The position numbers and the translations under genes are program-made. The notes under the pieces were generated by a model. The model ran no database searches and was not told the origin of the DNA. It saw only the letters and a list, made by a program, of their open reading frames with translations. 64,000 nucleotides of DNA, taken from the NCBI RefSeq assembly GCF_014397005.1, contig NZ_JACGWS010000001.1, forward strand, positions 496,001 to 560,000, in the 5' to 3' direction. The DNA comes from Kordia aestuariivivens (lineage in GTDB: Bacteria; Bacteroidota; Bacteroidia; Flavobacteriales; Flavobacteriaceae). Of this stretch, positions 1-7,348 are shown piece by piece (the stretch's first letter is position 1; every line of letters begins with the position of its first letter).

Positions 1-390
1 AAACAAATCGGAGATCGCGGAAATAGAACGATATGTAACGTATTACAACATTCAGATCTAAAAACACGTGAACACTACATTCCATTGATGAAAAAAGCAG
101 TATTGGACAACAAACTAGAAGCAAGATTTTTGGTGCGTGCAGAAGACCGAATTGCAACCGACAAAGGACAATTGCAAATCTATGGCGGACAAATGAAATA
201 CTATCCGGAGACAAAAAGTTTCAATCTGTGGCCAGTTTTCGATCCTGTAAACATTGACAAAAGACGCGCAAAAATTGGACTCGAACCTATTGCAATCTTC
301 CTAAAAAACAGATTTAATTTTGAATGGAATTTGGAAGAACAACTCAAAAGAACAGCAGCATTTGAGAAAGAACGATTGAAAAAGGAATAG
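1..390 (+). CDS. DUF6624-like protein, 3' part only
   Basis: The reading frame is open from the first base of the window and ends at a TAA at 388-390, so this is the C-terminal 129 residues of a longer protein whose start lies upstream. The visible part has an N-R-T-I-C-N-V-L-Q-H-S-D stretch near residue 8 and a DRIATDKGQLQIYG stretch near residue 76. These match the LIxQHAD and DR...G..QxYG signatures I associate with the DUF6624 family, which has no known function. The internal TTG/ATG at 85-90 is not a real start, because homologous sequence continues upstream of it. The tail is lysine- and glutamate-rich and looks helical. Confidence 0.7.
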   Translation, partial: KQIGDRGNRTICNVLQHSDLKTREHYIPLMKKAVLDNKLEARFLVRAEDRIATDKGQLQIYGGQMKYYPETKSFNLWPVFDPVNIDKRRAKIGLEPIAIFLKNRFNFEWNLEEQLKRTAAFEKERLKKE

Positions 391-511
391 GGAAAATGAC
401 TGAAAAAGAATCTAGAGAAAAGAGCCAAGAGAAAAGATATCATTTTGCAACTTGCTAAACGATAGTATATGTATTACAAACTTCATTCTAAAATAACTAT
501 GATGCACATCA

Positions 512-542
512 TTGGTTAAAATAAAGGTTCACTTTAGCTTTG
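512..542 (+). promoter_or_regulatory. Bacteroidota-type promoter for the FlgD-Ig/Ada-motif gene
   Basis: A TTG at 512-514 and TAGCTTTG at 535-542 are separated by 20 bp. This fits the Bacteroidota consensus TTG-N19/20-TAnnTTTG exactly. The predicted start of transcription near 547 leaves a leader of about 25 nt before the ATG at 573. Confidence 0.6.
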
Positions 543-572
543 ATATCATAAGTTTAATTAAAAAAAGCACTT

Positions 573-1820
573 ATGAAAACATCAACTATCACTGGGAACA
601 TAAAGACCAAAGAATTTCATAAGTCTAGTTGTTTCGCTATAAAGCGCATGCCAGAAGCCAATATGATTGCGCTAAATAGTATAAAACACGCTATTGATCA
701 CGGTTTTGATCCTTGTGGTCATTGTTTAGGTACAAAAGATGAAATAGTCAGAAGTTTAGACAAAAAATATAAAGGAAAAGTAAGTAGTCCTATATATTAT
801 TTTGGATATTTTCATGGTATCTTCAACGGACTTTCAACGAATGATTACAGTGGTATAGAAGCAAACATAGGTGACAAAATTGAATTATTTGCAACGCTTC
901 ATCAATGTGCTTTTGAAAATGGCGAATGGAATTTTTCACCTGTTCAAAACCACAAAATAGACATAGCTTGTGATTATATTAACTTTCCATCACAGCAAAC
1001 GAATGCAGATGGGGCTGCAAAATGGAGTTATATCATACCACAAGGTTTTGAACCAGGAGATACTAGTATGAGCGCAAATTTTAATACGAGCGCAAATCTT
1101 ATATTGGCTACTGGGAGCGTTTTATTTTTTAGTGTGCCTGTAGGAATAAGTAATATTAGAATTTCGCCAAATCCTTTTGATCAAAAAACTAAAATATATT
1201 TTAAATTAAGTTATGATAAAAGGATTAAAGCTGATATCTACAGGAATACTTATTTCCAAAATCCATGGTCACATGTAAAAAATATTAGAAATTTTAATGA
1301 TGGAATCCTAAAGGCTAATGATGATGTTTGCTTAGAGTGGGACGGAAAAATTGATCATGGTTTTCGTGAAGGAGAATCAGTTATGCAAGGAAACTATGTT
1401 GTAAAAATTGAAGGCGAATTTGGAGAATCTGATTTTGAATATAAAGAAGGCTTGAAAAAGAAACTTGGAATACTTGGAGGTACAGACCCAAAACCAAATG
1501 AACCAACAGTATATGTCTCTGACATACGTTTTTCACCAAATCCATTCAGTATAGTAACAAGAGTAGAACTGAACTTTTTCTTAATAGACGATGCCAAAGT
1601 AAGTATACATATTCAACATGCAAACTGGCAATTTAAGGGCGATTGCGTTAAAGAGATTATTAATCATGTGTCTTTAAAAAAAGGTTCCCATTCATATACA
1701 TGGGATGGTACAAATAATAGAGGAAATAGAGTGGCTTTAGGAGAATACAAAGTAAGAATATTAGCAAATGAAATCCCTTTTGTTAAAAGAGGTTTACACA
1801 AAAAATGGAAAATACGATAA
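573..1820 (+). CDS. Ada-type zinc-motif protein with two FlgD-Ig-like domains
   Basis: This 415-residue protein has no signal peptide. Residues about 7-52 carry an FHKSSC...DPCGHC pattern (FHxxxC then PCxxC), the signature of the Ada metal-binding domain found in Ada methyltransferases and fused to some nucleases. Two FlgD-Ig-like repeats follow, at about 190-285 and 310-415. Each opens with SPNPF and closes with a WDG...G...G.Y.V/I motif. FlgD-Ig domains usually sit in extracytoplasmic or phage/tail-like proteins, so pairing them with a cytosolic-type zinc motif is unusual. Residues 60-190 match nothing I recognise. A promoter at 512-542 suggests single-gene transcription. The function is unknown. 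Confidence 0.75.
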   Translation: MKTSTITGNIKTKEFHKSSCFAIKRMPEANMIALNSIKHAIDHGFDPCGHCLGTKDEIVRSLDKKYKGKVSSPIYYFGYFHGIFNGLSTNDYSGIEANIGDKIELFATLHQCAFENGEWNFSPVQNHKIDIACDYINFPSQQTNADGAAKWSYIIPQGFEPGDTSMSANFNTSANLILATGSVLFFSVPVGISNIRISPNPFDQKTKIYFKLSYDKRIKADIYRNTYFQNPWSHVKNIRNFNDGILKANDDVCLEWDGKIDHGFREGESVMQGNYVVKIEGEFGESDFEYKEGLKKKLGILGGTDPKPNEPTVYVSDIRFSPNPFSIVTRVELNFFLIDDAKVSIHIQHANWQFKGDCVKEIINHVSLKKGSHSYTWDGTNNRGNRVALGEYKVRILANEIPFVKRGLHKKWKIR

Positions 1821-1822
1821 AG

Positions 1823-1838
1823 CCCTTATGAGTAAGGG
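1823..1838 (+). terminator. Weak hairpin after the FlgD-Ig gene
   Basis: CCCTTA (1823-1828), loop TGAG, and TAAGGG (1833-1838) form a short hairpin just after the stop codon. No immediate T-run follows, although a T-rich stretch lies about 20 bp on. It is a possible terminator between convergent genes. Confidence 0.35.
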
Positions 1839-1887
1839 AACAATAAATAATATTGTGTTTTGCTTTTCTTTAGTTGAAAAACTGTTT

Positions 1888-2286
1888 TTATTCCAACGAA
1901 TGTTCCGCAACTAATTTTACAAAATCTAAAGAACTAACCATGCCTTCTATTTTTCCTTCATGCATTGCAACAATATGATGCACTTTATGCCGTAGCATCA
2001 TTTTGGCAGCTGCCTGAGCACTTGAATTTATATGAACAACGTGAACACTTGAAGAAGTCATTACATGTTCCACAATGGCATTGTTATGTACTTCTTTATT
2101 TATATCTGTAGCAGTAACAATTCCTCTAATAATCATTTCAACAGGTGTTGTATCCTTAGAATACGAAACAATAGGAATTGCATGAATTCCTTTTTCCTTC
2201 ATGAATGTTCTAATTTCTTGAACGCTATTTTCTCCTGTCGCAGTAATGACTGGAGAAGACATAAAATCTTTTACTTGTATTCGCAT
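1888..2286 (-). CDS. CBS-domain pair protein
   Basis: This 132-residue protein consists only of two CBS motifs in tandem (about 5-60 and 68-128). Each has the usual xDxMxxxVxxV opening (VKDFMSSPVITATG and VEHVMTSSSVHVVH) and a G-I-V-T-A-T-D or G-M-V-S-S-L-D close. Such stand-alone Bateman modules bind adenine nucleotides and act as energy or redox sensors for partner proteins. It is divergent from the PPK2 pair that begins 330 bp away, whose enzymes handle nucleotides and polyphosphate. A functional link is conceivable but unproven. The ATG at 2284-2286 is the only sensible start. Confidence 0.85.
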   Translation of the reverse strand: MRIQVKDFMSSPVITATGENSVQEIRTFMKEKGIHAIPIVSYSKDTTPVEMIIRGIVTATDINKEVHNNAIVEHVMTSSSVHVVHINSSAQAAAKMMLRHKVHHIVAMHEGKIEGMVSSLDFVKLVAEHSLE

Positions 2287-2616
2287 AACTAGTGTTTTTA
2301 AGTTCGTAATAATAGTATGATAGTTTAAACAAAAAGCAAATGACAGCGCTTTGCATCTTCACTATGGTAAAATTATGAATATAGGTTCATACTGAATATG
2401 ATAAAAATCATGCTATGACAATCAGAATTTTTGTAAACTGCGCAGTGTAAAAATAACGAACCATAACAAGCAGTTGCAATCAACTGTGTATGCTGTATGT
2501 ACTTGGAAAACATTACTGATTTTCCGTTAGTTCGTTTTCTTTTATTATTTTAGAGCTAGCCATGCACAAACACGTTGGCAGCAAGCAAAAACTATATAAA
2601 AAAACTACTTAAGAAG
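2287..2616. other. Intergenic region with small palindromes and a short leader ORF
   Basis: No gene is recognised between the divergent CBS and PPK2 genes. Two small symmetric sites are visible: ACTGCGCAGT at 2437-2446, and a CAGTTG-CAAT-CAACTG hairpin at 2471-2486. A 16-codon ORF (ATG 2562 to TAA 2612) ends 4 bp before the PPK2 start at 2617 and could be a leader peptide or chance. No strong TAnnTTTG box was found. Confidence 0.4.
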
Positions 2617-3465
2617 ATGAACTTCACCGCAGACCATTTTAAAAAAGTAAAAACAAGGAATGATTTAATTAATCTTGCAAAAGAAAACAATATTCCAATT
2701 GATAAAACGCTAAGCAAATTAAAATATGAAGCGGAGTTAGTCGATTTACAAGCTGAATTTGTGAACCTTCAAAAATGGTTAGATCAGAAAAAAATGAGAG
2801 TTGCTGTAATCTTTGAAGGTAGAGATGCTGCGGGTAAAGGAGGCGCAATAAAGCGATTTAAAGAACACTTAAACCCAAGAACATCAAGAGTTGTAGCATT
2901 GACAAAACCAACTGAAGTAGAAAAAGGACAATGGTATTTTAGGCGATACATAAAGGTTTTGCCTAATCCTGGAGAAATTGTGTTTTTTGATAGAAGCTGG
3001 TACAACCGAGCTGTTGTAGAACCTGTAATGGACTTTTGCTCTAAAGGCGAATACAAAAAATTTATTATGCAAGTTCCTGAATTTGAGCATTTACTATATG
3101 AAGACAATTTAAAAATCATCAAGTTTTGGTTTTCTATATCTAAAGATGAACAAAAAAAGAGGTTTGATGCGCGATTAAGTAATCCATTAAAAAAATGGAA
3201 ATTTAGTCCCGTAGATGTCAAAGGGCAAGAACTATGGGAAAAATACACGTACTATAAAGAACAGATGTTCAGTAAAACACATACAAATTTTTGTCCTTGG
3301 ATTATCGTGAAAACGAATGATAAAAAGCAAGCAAGGCTAGAAAGTATGCGCTATGTGCTATCGCAATTTGATTATGATGGAAAAGGAGAATCAAAAATAT
3401 CGCTGCTGCCCGATCCTAATATAATTATGAGATATCACAGAAGTGCTATTCAAATTGATATGTAA
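2617..3465 (+). CDS. ppk2: Polyphosphate kinase 2 family, class I type (first copy)
   Basis: PPK2 enzymes transfer phosphate between polyphosphate and nucleotides in the cytoplasm. The Walker A motif FEGRDAAGKGG (about residue 66), the lid/Walker B motif FFDRSWYNRAVVEP (about 123) and the overall size (282 residues) fit single-domain class I PPK2, which mainly converts ADP to ATP. The frame stays open back to a TTG at 2575. I prefer the ATG at 2617 because the 37 residues from this Met to the KY motif align without a gap to the N-terminus of the second copy (MNFTADHF against MKLTEEDI). The second copy follows 19 bp downstream, so the two are probably co-transcribed. Family assignment is very safe; substrate class is inferred. 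Confidence 0.9.
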   Translation: MNFTADHFKKVKTRNDLINLAKENNIPIDKTLSKLKYEAELVDLQAEFVNLQKWLDQKKMRVAVIFEGRDAAGKGGAIKRFKEHLNPRTSRVVALTKPTEVEKGQWYFRRYIKVLPNPGEIVFFDRSWYNRAVVEPVMDFCSKGEYKKFIMQVPEFEHLLYEDNLKIIKFWFSISKDEQKKRFDARLSNPLKKWKFSPVDVKGQELWEKYTYYKEQMFSKTHTNFCPWIIVKTNDKKQARLESMRYVLSQFDYDGKGESKISLLPDPNIIMRYHRSAIQIDM

Positions 3466-3484
3466 AACCAAAACAACGAACAAG

Positions 3485-4246
3485 ATGAAATTAACAGAGG
3501 AAGACATTACGCTTCTTAATTCTAAAATAGGGTTACATGCACTTTTGAAAAACAAAAAAGTAAACATTCCTAAAGTTTTAGAAGAAGTAAAATATATCAA
3601 TCACCTAAAAAAACAACAAGAAGAATTAATAAAGCTTCAAAATTGGGTCATAAGAGAAAACAAAAAAGTAGTTATTCTTTTTGAAGGAAGAGATGCTGCT
3701 GGTAAAGGAGGCGCCATACGACGAATTACGGAATATATAAATCCAAGACACTTTAAAATAGTTGCACTAAACATTCCTACCAGCGATGAAAGAAATCAAT
3801 GGTTTTTTCAACGCTACATCAACCAGTTGCCCAAACCAGGAGAAATTGTATTCTTTGATAGAAGTTGGTACAACAGAGCCGTAGTGGAACCTGTAAATAG
3901 CTTCTGCACGGAAAAAGAATATAAAATTTTCATGTCTCAGGTCAATGGTTTTGAGAAAATGCTCATTCAGTCTGATACCTATCTCATTAAATTCTATTTC
4001 TCAATCTCAAAGAAAGAACAGGCAAAACGTTTCAAGGAAATAAAAGAAAGTACTTTAAAACGGTGGAAAATGTCTTCTGTGGATGAAAAAGCCCAAGCGT
4101 TGTGGGATCAATATACATCGTATAAAGAGAAAATGTTTAAGCTTACAAATACCAAACATGCCCCTTGGAAAATAATTGATGCCAACAAAAAATCGAGTGC
4201 TCGATTAGAAGCAATTGAACATATTTTGGCAACAATTCTTTATTAA
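3485..4246 (+). CDS. ppk2: Polyphosphate kinase 2 family, class I type (second copy)
   Basis: This is a 253-residue paralogue of the gene just upstream, with the same FEGRDAAGKGG Walker A motif (about residue 66) and FFDRSWYNRAVVEP motif (about 123), both intact. The frame extends up to 3443 inside the previous gene. The ATG at 3485 gives a normal 19-bp spacer and an N-terminus that aligns with the first copy. The two proteins are clearly diverged (for example HFKIVALNIPTSDERNQWFF against TSRVVALTKPTEVEKGQWYF), so this is an old duplication rather than a recent repeat. Two PPK2 copies could form a hetero-oligomer or split ADP- and GDP-type work. That split is inference. Confidence 0.9.
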   Translation: MKLTEEDITLLNSKIGLHALLKNKKVNIPKVLEEVKYINHLKKQQEELIKLQNWVIRENKKVVILFEGRDAAGKGGAIRRITEYINPRHFKIVALNIPTSDERNQWFFQRYINQLPKPGEIVFFDRSWYNRAVVEPVNSFCTEKEYKIFMSQVNGFEKMLIQSDTYLIKFYFSISKKEQAKRFKEIKESTLKRWKMSSVDEKAQALWDQYTSYKEKMFKLTNTKHAPWKIIDANKKSSARLEAIEHILATILY

Positions 4247-4378
4247 TAACCGCACATATTTAAAAGGACATTGAACTTGTTTATTCTAGTTCAAATAGCT
4301 AAACAAGATAATTAATCTTGACAGCTGGTAACTTGCTAATCATTAATGAATTATAATATTTAATTATAAAAATAAGAA

Positions 4379-4678
4379 ATGGGAAGATTAATATGTGAAA
4401 AGCATGGAGAACAATCATTTTTTGAAACTTGCGAGCATCACTACGTGGATATTATAAATGGCGTGAAATCTGAAGTTTATACTATTCAAATATTAAATCT
4501 CAAAATATGTACAAATTGTTATAATACGTATCATTTCGGAGAGATTAGTAAATTAAATATTGAAGAAATGTTAAGTACATCCGAAGCAGGTAAAAATGAA
4601 AAACTAGTGACTGAAAAATACAATTCGATTGGTAGAAAAGGGTTTTGTTCAGAATGTTACTTAGAACTTACAAGCTGA
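4379..4678 (+). CDS. Small cysteine-rich protein, unknown
   Basis: This 99-residue protein belongs to no family I recognise. It has CEKHG near residue 6, CEHH near 18, CTNC near 41 and CSEC near 92, enough paired Cys/His to bind one or two zinc ions. It lacks a signal peptide or membrane segment and is presumably cytoplasmic. It is flanked by 130 bp of AT-rich DNA with a TTGAACT/AGTTCAA inverted repeat at 4271-4294. It ends 30 bp before the convergent methyltransferase gene. The ATG at 4379 is the first in frame. Coding status is supported by the frame length and ordered Cys pairs. Confidence 0.6.
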   Translation: MGRLICEKHGEQSFFETCEHHYVDIINGVKSEVYTIQILNLKICTNCYNTYHFGEISKLNIEEMLSTSEAGKNEKLVTEKYNSIGRKGFCSECYLELTS

Positions 4679-4707
4679 TCTCAATACTAAAACCTCAATA
4701 CTCACTA

Positions 4708-5475
4708 CTAACTCTTAAAACAAACCGGAATAATCTCACCTTCCATCAAACAATACTTTTCGAGTTCTTCAGGAGTAAAAGTCGCCGTATAATCAACTTC
4801 TTCGACTTTGAATCCTACACTTCGAAGCTTATCAAAATAATCAAGTCCGTACACACGCACATGATCGTACTGACCGAAGATTTTCGTGCGTTCCTTTTCA
4901 TCTGTAATAGAATCGTCTTCAAACGTAACTTCGCGATCTAAATCTTGTGGAATCTGTAAAATAGCCATGCCGCCAGATTTTAAAATTCGATACAACTCTT
5001 GCATCGCTTTCGTATCATCCGGAATATGTTCTAGTACATGATTACACAAAATGGTATCAAACGAATTATCTTCAAAAGGTAAATTGCAAATATCAGCTTT
5101 CACATCTGCCAACGGCGACAACAAATCCGTCGTTGTGTAGTCTAAATTTTCTTGCTTTCGGAAACGTTTATAAAAAGCTTGCTCAGGCGCCACATGCAAT
5201 ACTTTCTGTGGTTTGGTAAAGAAATCGGTTTCTCGCTGTAAATACAGCCAAAGTAATCTGTGACGTTCCAAAGACAAGGTGCTTGGCGATAATGCATTTT
5301 CACGATTGATCGCATAACCATACGACAAAAAAGTTCGGAAACTCTTCCCGTCAATTGGATCGGTAAAGGTATTTCCTTTCAAAACAAATGTAATAATTGG
5401 GCGAACCCAATAACTCATCTTAATTAAAAGTGGTCTTGGAATATTGTTTAATATGTATTTAAAAAGCTTTCTCAC
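4708..5475 (-). CDS. Class I SAM-dependent methyltransferase
   Basis: This 255-residue protein has a Methyltransf_11-type core. The LCNHVLEHIPDD motif (about residue 148) is the classic post-II motif, followed by LYRILKSGGMAILQIP. Residues 1-100, rich in aromatic residues, precede the Rossmann fold and match no family I know. The substrate cannot be told. The gene starts with GTG at 5475, overlapping the map stop codon by 4 bp, so it is the last gene of the HAD-map-methyltransferase operon and probably translationally coupled. It is convergent with the small Cys-rich gene. Confidence 0.85.
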   Translation of the reverse strand: MRKLFKYILNNIPRPLLIKMSYWVRPIITFVLKGNTFTDPIDGKSFRTFLSYGYAINRENALSPSTLSLERHRLLWLYLQRETDFFTKPQKVLHVAPEQAFYKRFRKQENLDYTTTDLLSPLADVKADICNLPFEDNSFDTILCNHVLEHIPDDTKAMQELYRILKSGGMAILQIPQDLDREVTFEDDSITDEKERTKIFGQYDHVRVYGLDYFDKLRSVGFKVEEVDYTATFTPEELEKYCLMEGEIIPVCFKS

Positions 5476-6284
5476 GAAAGGTCTTGTCTGAATTCTGCTT
5501 CTTCATCACTTTCAATACCTAAGGCTTCATAAATATACTTGAAAGTAGATAACAATTCTGGTTTTCCGTTTACAAGCGCAACATCATGTTCAAAATGCGC
5601 ACTTGGTTTTCCATCGCGTGTCAAAATTGTCCAACCATCACGCAAATGCTTAATATCTTTCGTTCCCATGTTTGTCATAGGTTCAATAGCAACGACCATT
5701 CCTTCAATAAATTTCTTTCCACGACCGCGACGTCCGTAGTTTGGCATTTCAGGATCTTCATGCATCTTTTTTCCCAATCCATGACCAACCAATTCACGTA
5801 CTACTCCATAACCGTGTGCTTCTGTAAATTGCTGAATAGCGTGTCCAACATCACCAACTCGATTTCCAAGTTTAAACTCGCGAATCCCAACATATAAAGA
5901 TTCTTTGGTGACTTGCAACAGTTTTTTCACTTCAATTGACACTTCTCCCACAGGGAAAGAATACGCATGATCGCCATAAAAATCATTCTTAATAGCGCCG
6001 CAATCCACAGAAATAATATCACCTTCTTGTAAGGGTGTGTTATTTGGAATTCCATGCACAACTTGTGCATTTGGACTTACGCAAAGTGTATTGGGAAAGT
6101 CGTACAATCCTAAAAATCCAGGAATTGCACCTTGCTCACGAATAAATTCTTCGGCAAGTTTATCTAAATATAATGTAGTTACGCCAGGTTTAATTTCGCT
6201 GGCTAACATTCCTAATGTCTTTGAAACTACCAACGCACTTTCGCGCATCAATTCTATTTCTTCTCGTGTTTTTTGTATGATCAT
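5472..6284 (-). CDS. map: Type I methionine aminopeptidase
   Basis: It removes the N-terminal methionine from new proteins in the cytoplasm. The 270-residue length and all metal and catalytic residues are present: H77, D94 (SVDCGA), D105 (FYGDHA), H167 (GHGLG), H174, E200 (IEPM) and E231 (FEHDV). There is no N-terminal zinc-finger extension. Its ATG overlaps the upstream HAD gene stop by 4 bp, and its own stop overlaps the downstream methyltransferase start, so this is a tightly coupled three-gene operon. map is normally found with ribosomal or translation genes (secY, infA), so this placement with a HAD protein and a methyltransferase may mark a second copy. Confidence 0.95.
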   Translation of the reverse strand: MIIQKTREEIELMRESALVVSKTLGMLASEIKPGVTTLYLDKLAEEFIREQGAIPGFLGLYDFPNTLCVSPNAQVVHGIPNNTPLQEGDIISVDCGAIKNDFYGDHAYSFPVGEVSIEVKKLLQVTKESLYVGIREFKLGNRVGDVGHAIQQFTEAHGYGVVRELVGHGLGKKMHEDPEMPNYGRRGRGKKFIEGMVVAIEPMTNMGTKDIKHLRDGWTILTRDGKPSAHFEHDVALVNGKPELLSTFKYIYEALGIESDEEAEFRQDLS

Positions 6285-6685
6285 TTCTTCAGAAAGGAAA
6301 ACAATCCTTTTTTCTTTTTTAATTCTACTTTAGGCATTTCGTTGGTGAGCAATTGATAAATTTCGCCCCAACCGATAAATCCGCCAATATTTCTATCGTC
6401 AATAAAATAGTCTGCGTTAATCTTTCTACTTATTTTCCCTTCAAATACTTCTTCGGGATAACTATTATTTACTGCATAAAAAACAATGCCATTTTCTTTG
6501 CAAAACTCTACAGCTTGCGCCAAATGCTTCCCGCTTCTATACGTCCATAAAATCAGTCGATGTCCATCTTGCTCTAATCGTTTCAGCGTTTCAAAAGCAA
6601 ATATTTTTGGCGTACCAACTTTAGGATAAGCGTCTTCTACAATAGTACCATCAAAATCAACGGCAATAAGTAAGCTTTCTTTCAT
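6281..6685 (-). CDS. HAD-superfamily hydrolase-like protein
   Basis: This 134-residue protein opens with the HAD motif I AVDFDGTIVED (residues about 7-17), whose first Asp is the nucleophile. ILWTYRSGK (about 46) fits motif II, and ADYFIDDRNIGG (about 98-109) fits motif IV. The cap domain is minimal. Similar short proteins are common in Bacteroidota and are called hydrolases of unknown substrate. I use the third possible start, ATG 6685; ATG 6688 and GTG 6691 are also in frame. A TAGCTTTG box at 6709-6716 places transcription about 15 nt upstream. It is the first gene of the operon with map. Confidence 0.8.
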   Translation of the reverse strand: MKESLLIAVDFDGTIVEDAYPKVGTPKIFAFETLKRLEQDGHRLILWTYRSGKHLAQAVEFCKENGIVFYAVNNSYPEEVFEGKISRKINADYFIDDRNIGGFIGWGEIYQLLTNEMPKVELKKKKGLFSFLKK

Positions 6686-6708
6686 CATCACTTCCTATTT
6701 TGTGCATG

Positions 6709-6716
6709 CAAAGCTA
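6709..6716 (-). promoter_or_regulatory. -7 promoter box of the HAD-map-methyltransferase operon
   Basis: The minus strand reads TAGCTTTG, an exact TAnnTTTG match, 24 bp upstream of the HAD start. No clear TTG -33 box stands at the expected distance, so the promoter is weak or incomplete by sequence. Confidence 0.4.
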
Positions 6717-6731
6717 CAAAGAATTCCTGTG

Positions 6732-7313
6732 TTATTCAGCATAGCTGTGTTTATACTCTTTACCAGATAAAATGCTAAGCATATCTTCTTCCAAAGAAAC
6801 TATGGGCGATTCTACAATTCGGTTGATTTCTTTTCCATCACGGTAAAATATAAACGTAGGAACGTTGGTAATATTGAATCCATCTTCCAAGTGTTCAGGT
6901 GTTACTTTTTCTTCGTCAACCGTAATCAATTCTAAACTTTTATCGTCCACTTTCATAATGTCTAAAAGCTTATAAAAATGAGGTACTTCTCGTTGACTAT
7001 CTTCACACCAAGTTCCCATAAATATTTTTACGTTGACATCTGCAAGTAATGGTTTTACTTTGTCAAGCGTTACTTTGTCTGCTGGATAAGTAGCATACGT
7101 TGGACTGAACCAACTATCATACGGCGCAGCCGAAATTGACGCGCGTGTTTGAATTCCTGTCAAAATTGGCAGCTTTTCTTCTTCTTCGGAAGCAATTGAA
7201 TCTGTTTGCTCGGTAGTTGCAGTTGTTTCCGTAGTTGGGATTTTAATTTCTTTCTTTTCGTTTTTACACGCAAAAAAGCTTAAGGCAACAACTATATATA
7301 AGAGTTTTTTCAT
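6732..7313 (-). CDS. Thioredoxin-like lipoprotein
   Basis: This 193-residue protein has a lipoprotein signal (ALSFFAC, cysteine at 16), a low-complexity Thr/Glu linker (about 25-45), and a thioredoxin-like fold from about 85. The active-site region reads MGTWCEDSQREVP, so only the first cysteine of CxxC is present (CxxS), and NVPTFIFYRDG carries the cis-Pro loop. A monothiol arrangement suggests thiol binding or isomerase work rather than a simple disulfide reductase. The protein should sit in the periplasm, anchored to a membrane. It begins 36 bp after the gpmI stop and is probably co-transcribed with it. Confidence 0.85.
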   Translation of the reverse strand: MKKLLYIVVALSFFACKNEKKEIKIPTTETTATTEQTDSIASEEEEKLPILTGIQTRASISAAPYDSWFSPTYATYPADKVTLDKVKPLLADVNVKIFMGTWCEDSQREVPHFYKLLDIMKVDDKSLELITVDEEKVTPEHLEDGFNITNVPTFIFYRDGKEINRIVESPIVSLEEDMLSILSGKEYKHSYAE

Positions 7314-7348
7314 GTTTAATAAGATTTGAATTTTGTTTGCTAATTTTC

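Noticed and set aside
154-390. A separate small gene starting at the internal TTG/ATG near 85
   Set aside because: The frame is open to base 1 and the upstream residues carry the family signature, so it is the end of a longer gene.
2437-2486. Riboswitch or attenuator before the PPK2 genes
   Set aside because: Only two short stems are visible, without a terminator T-run or a conserved core I recognise.
4645-4941. 98-codon plus-strand frame opposite the methyltransferase gene
   Set aside because: It is antisense to a well-conserved methyltransferase C-terminus and overlaps the Cys-rich gene end.
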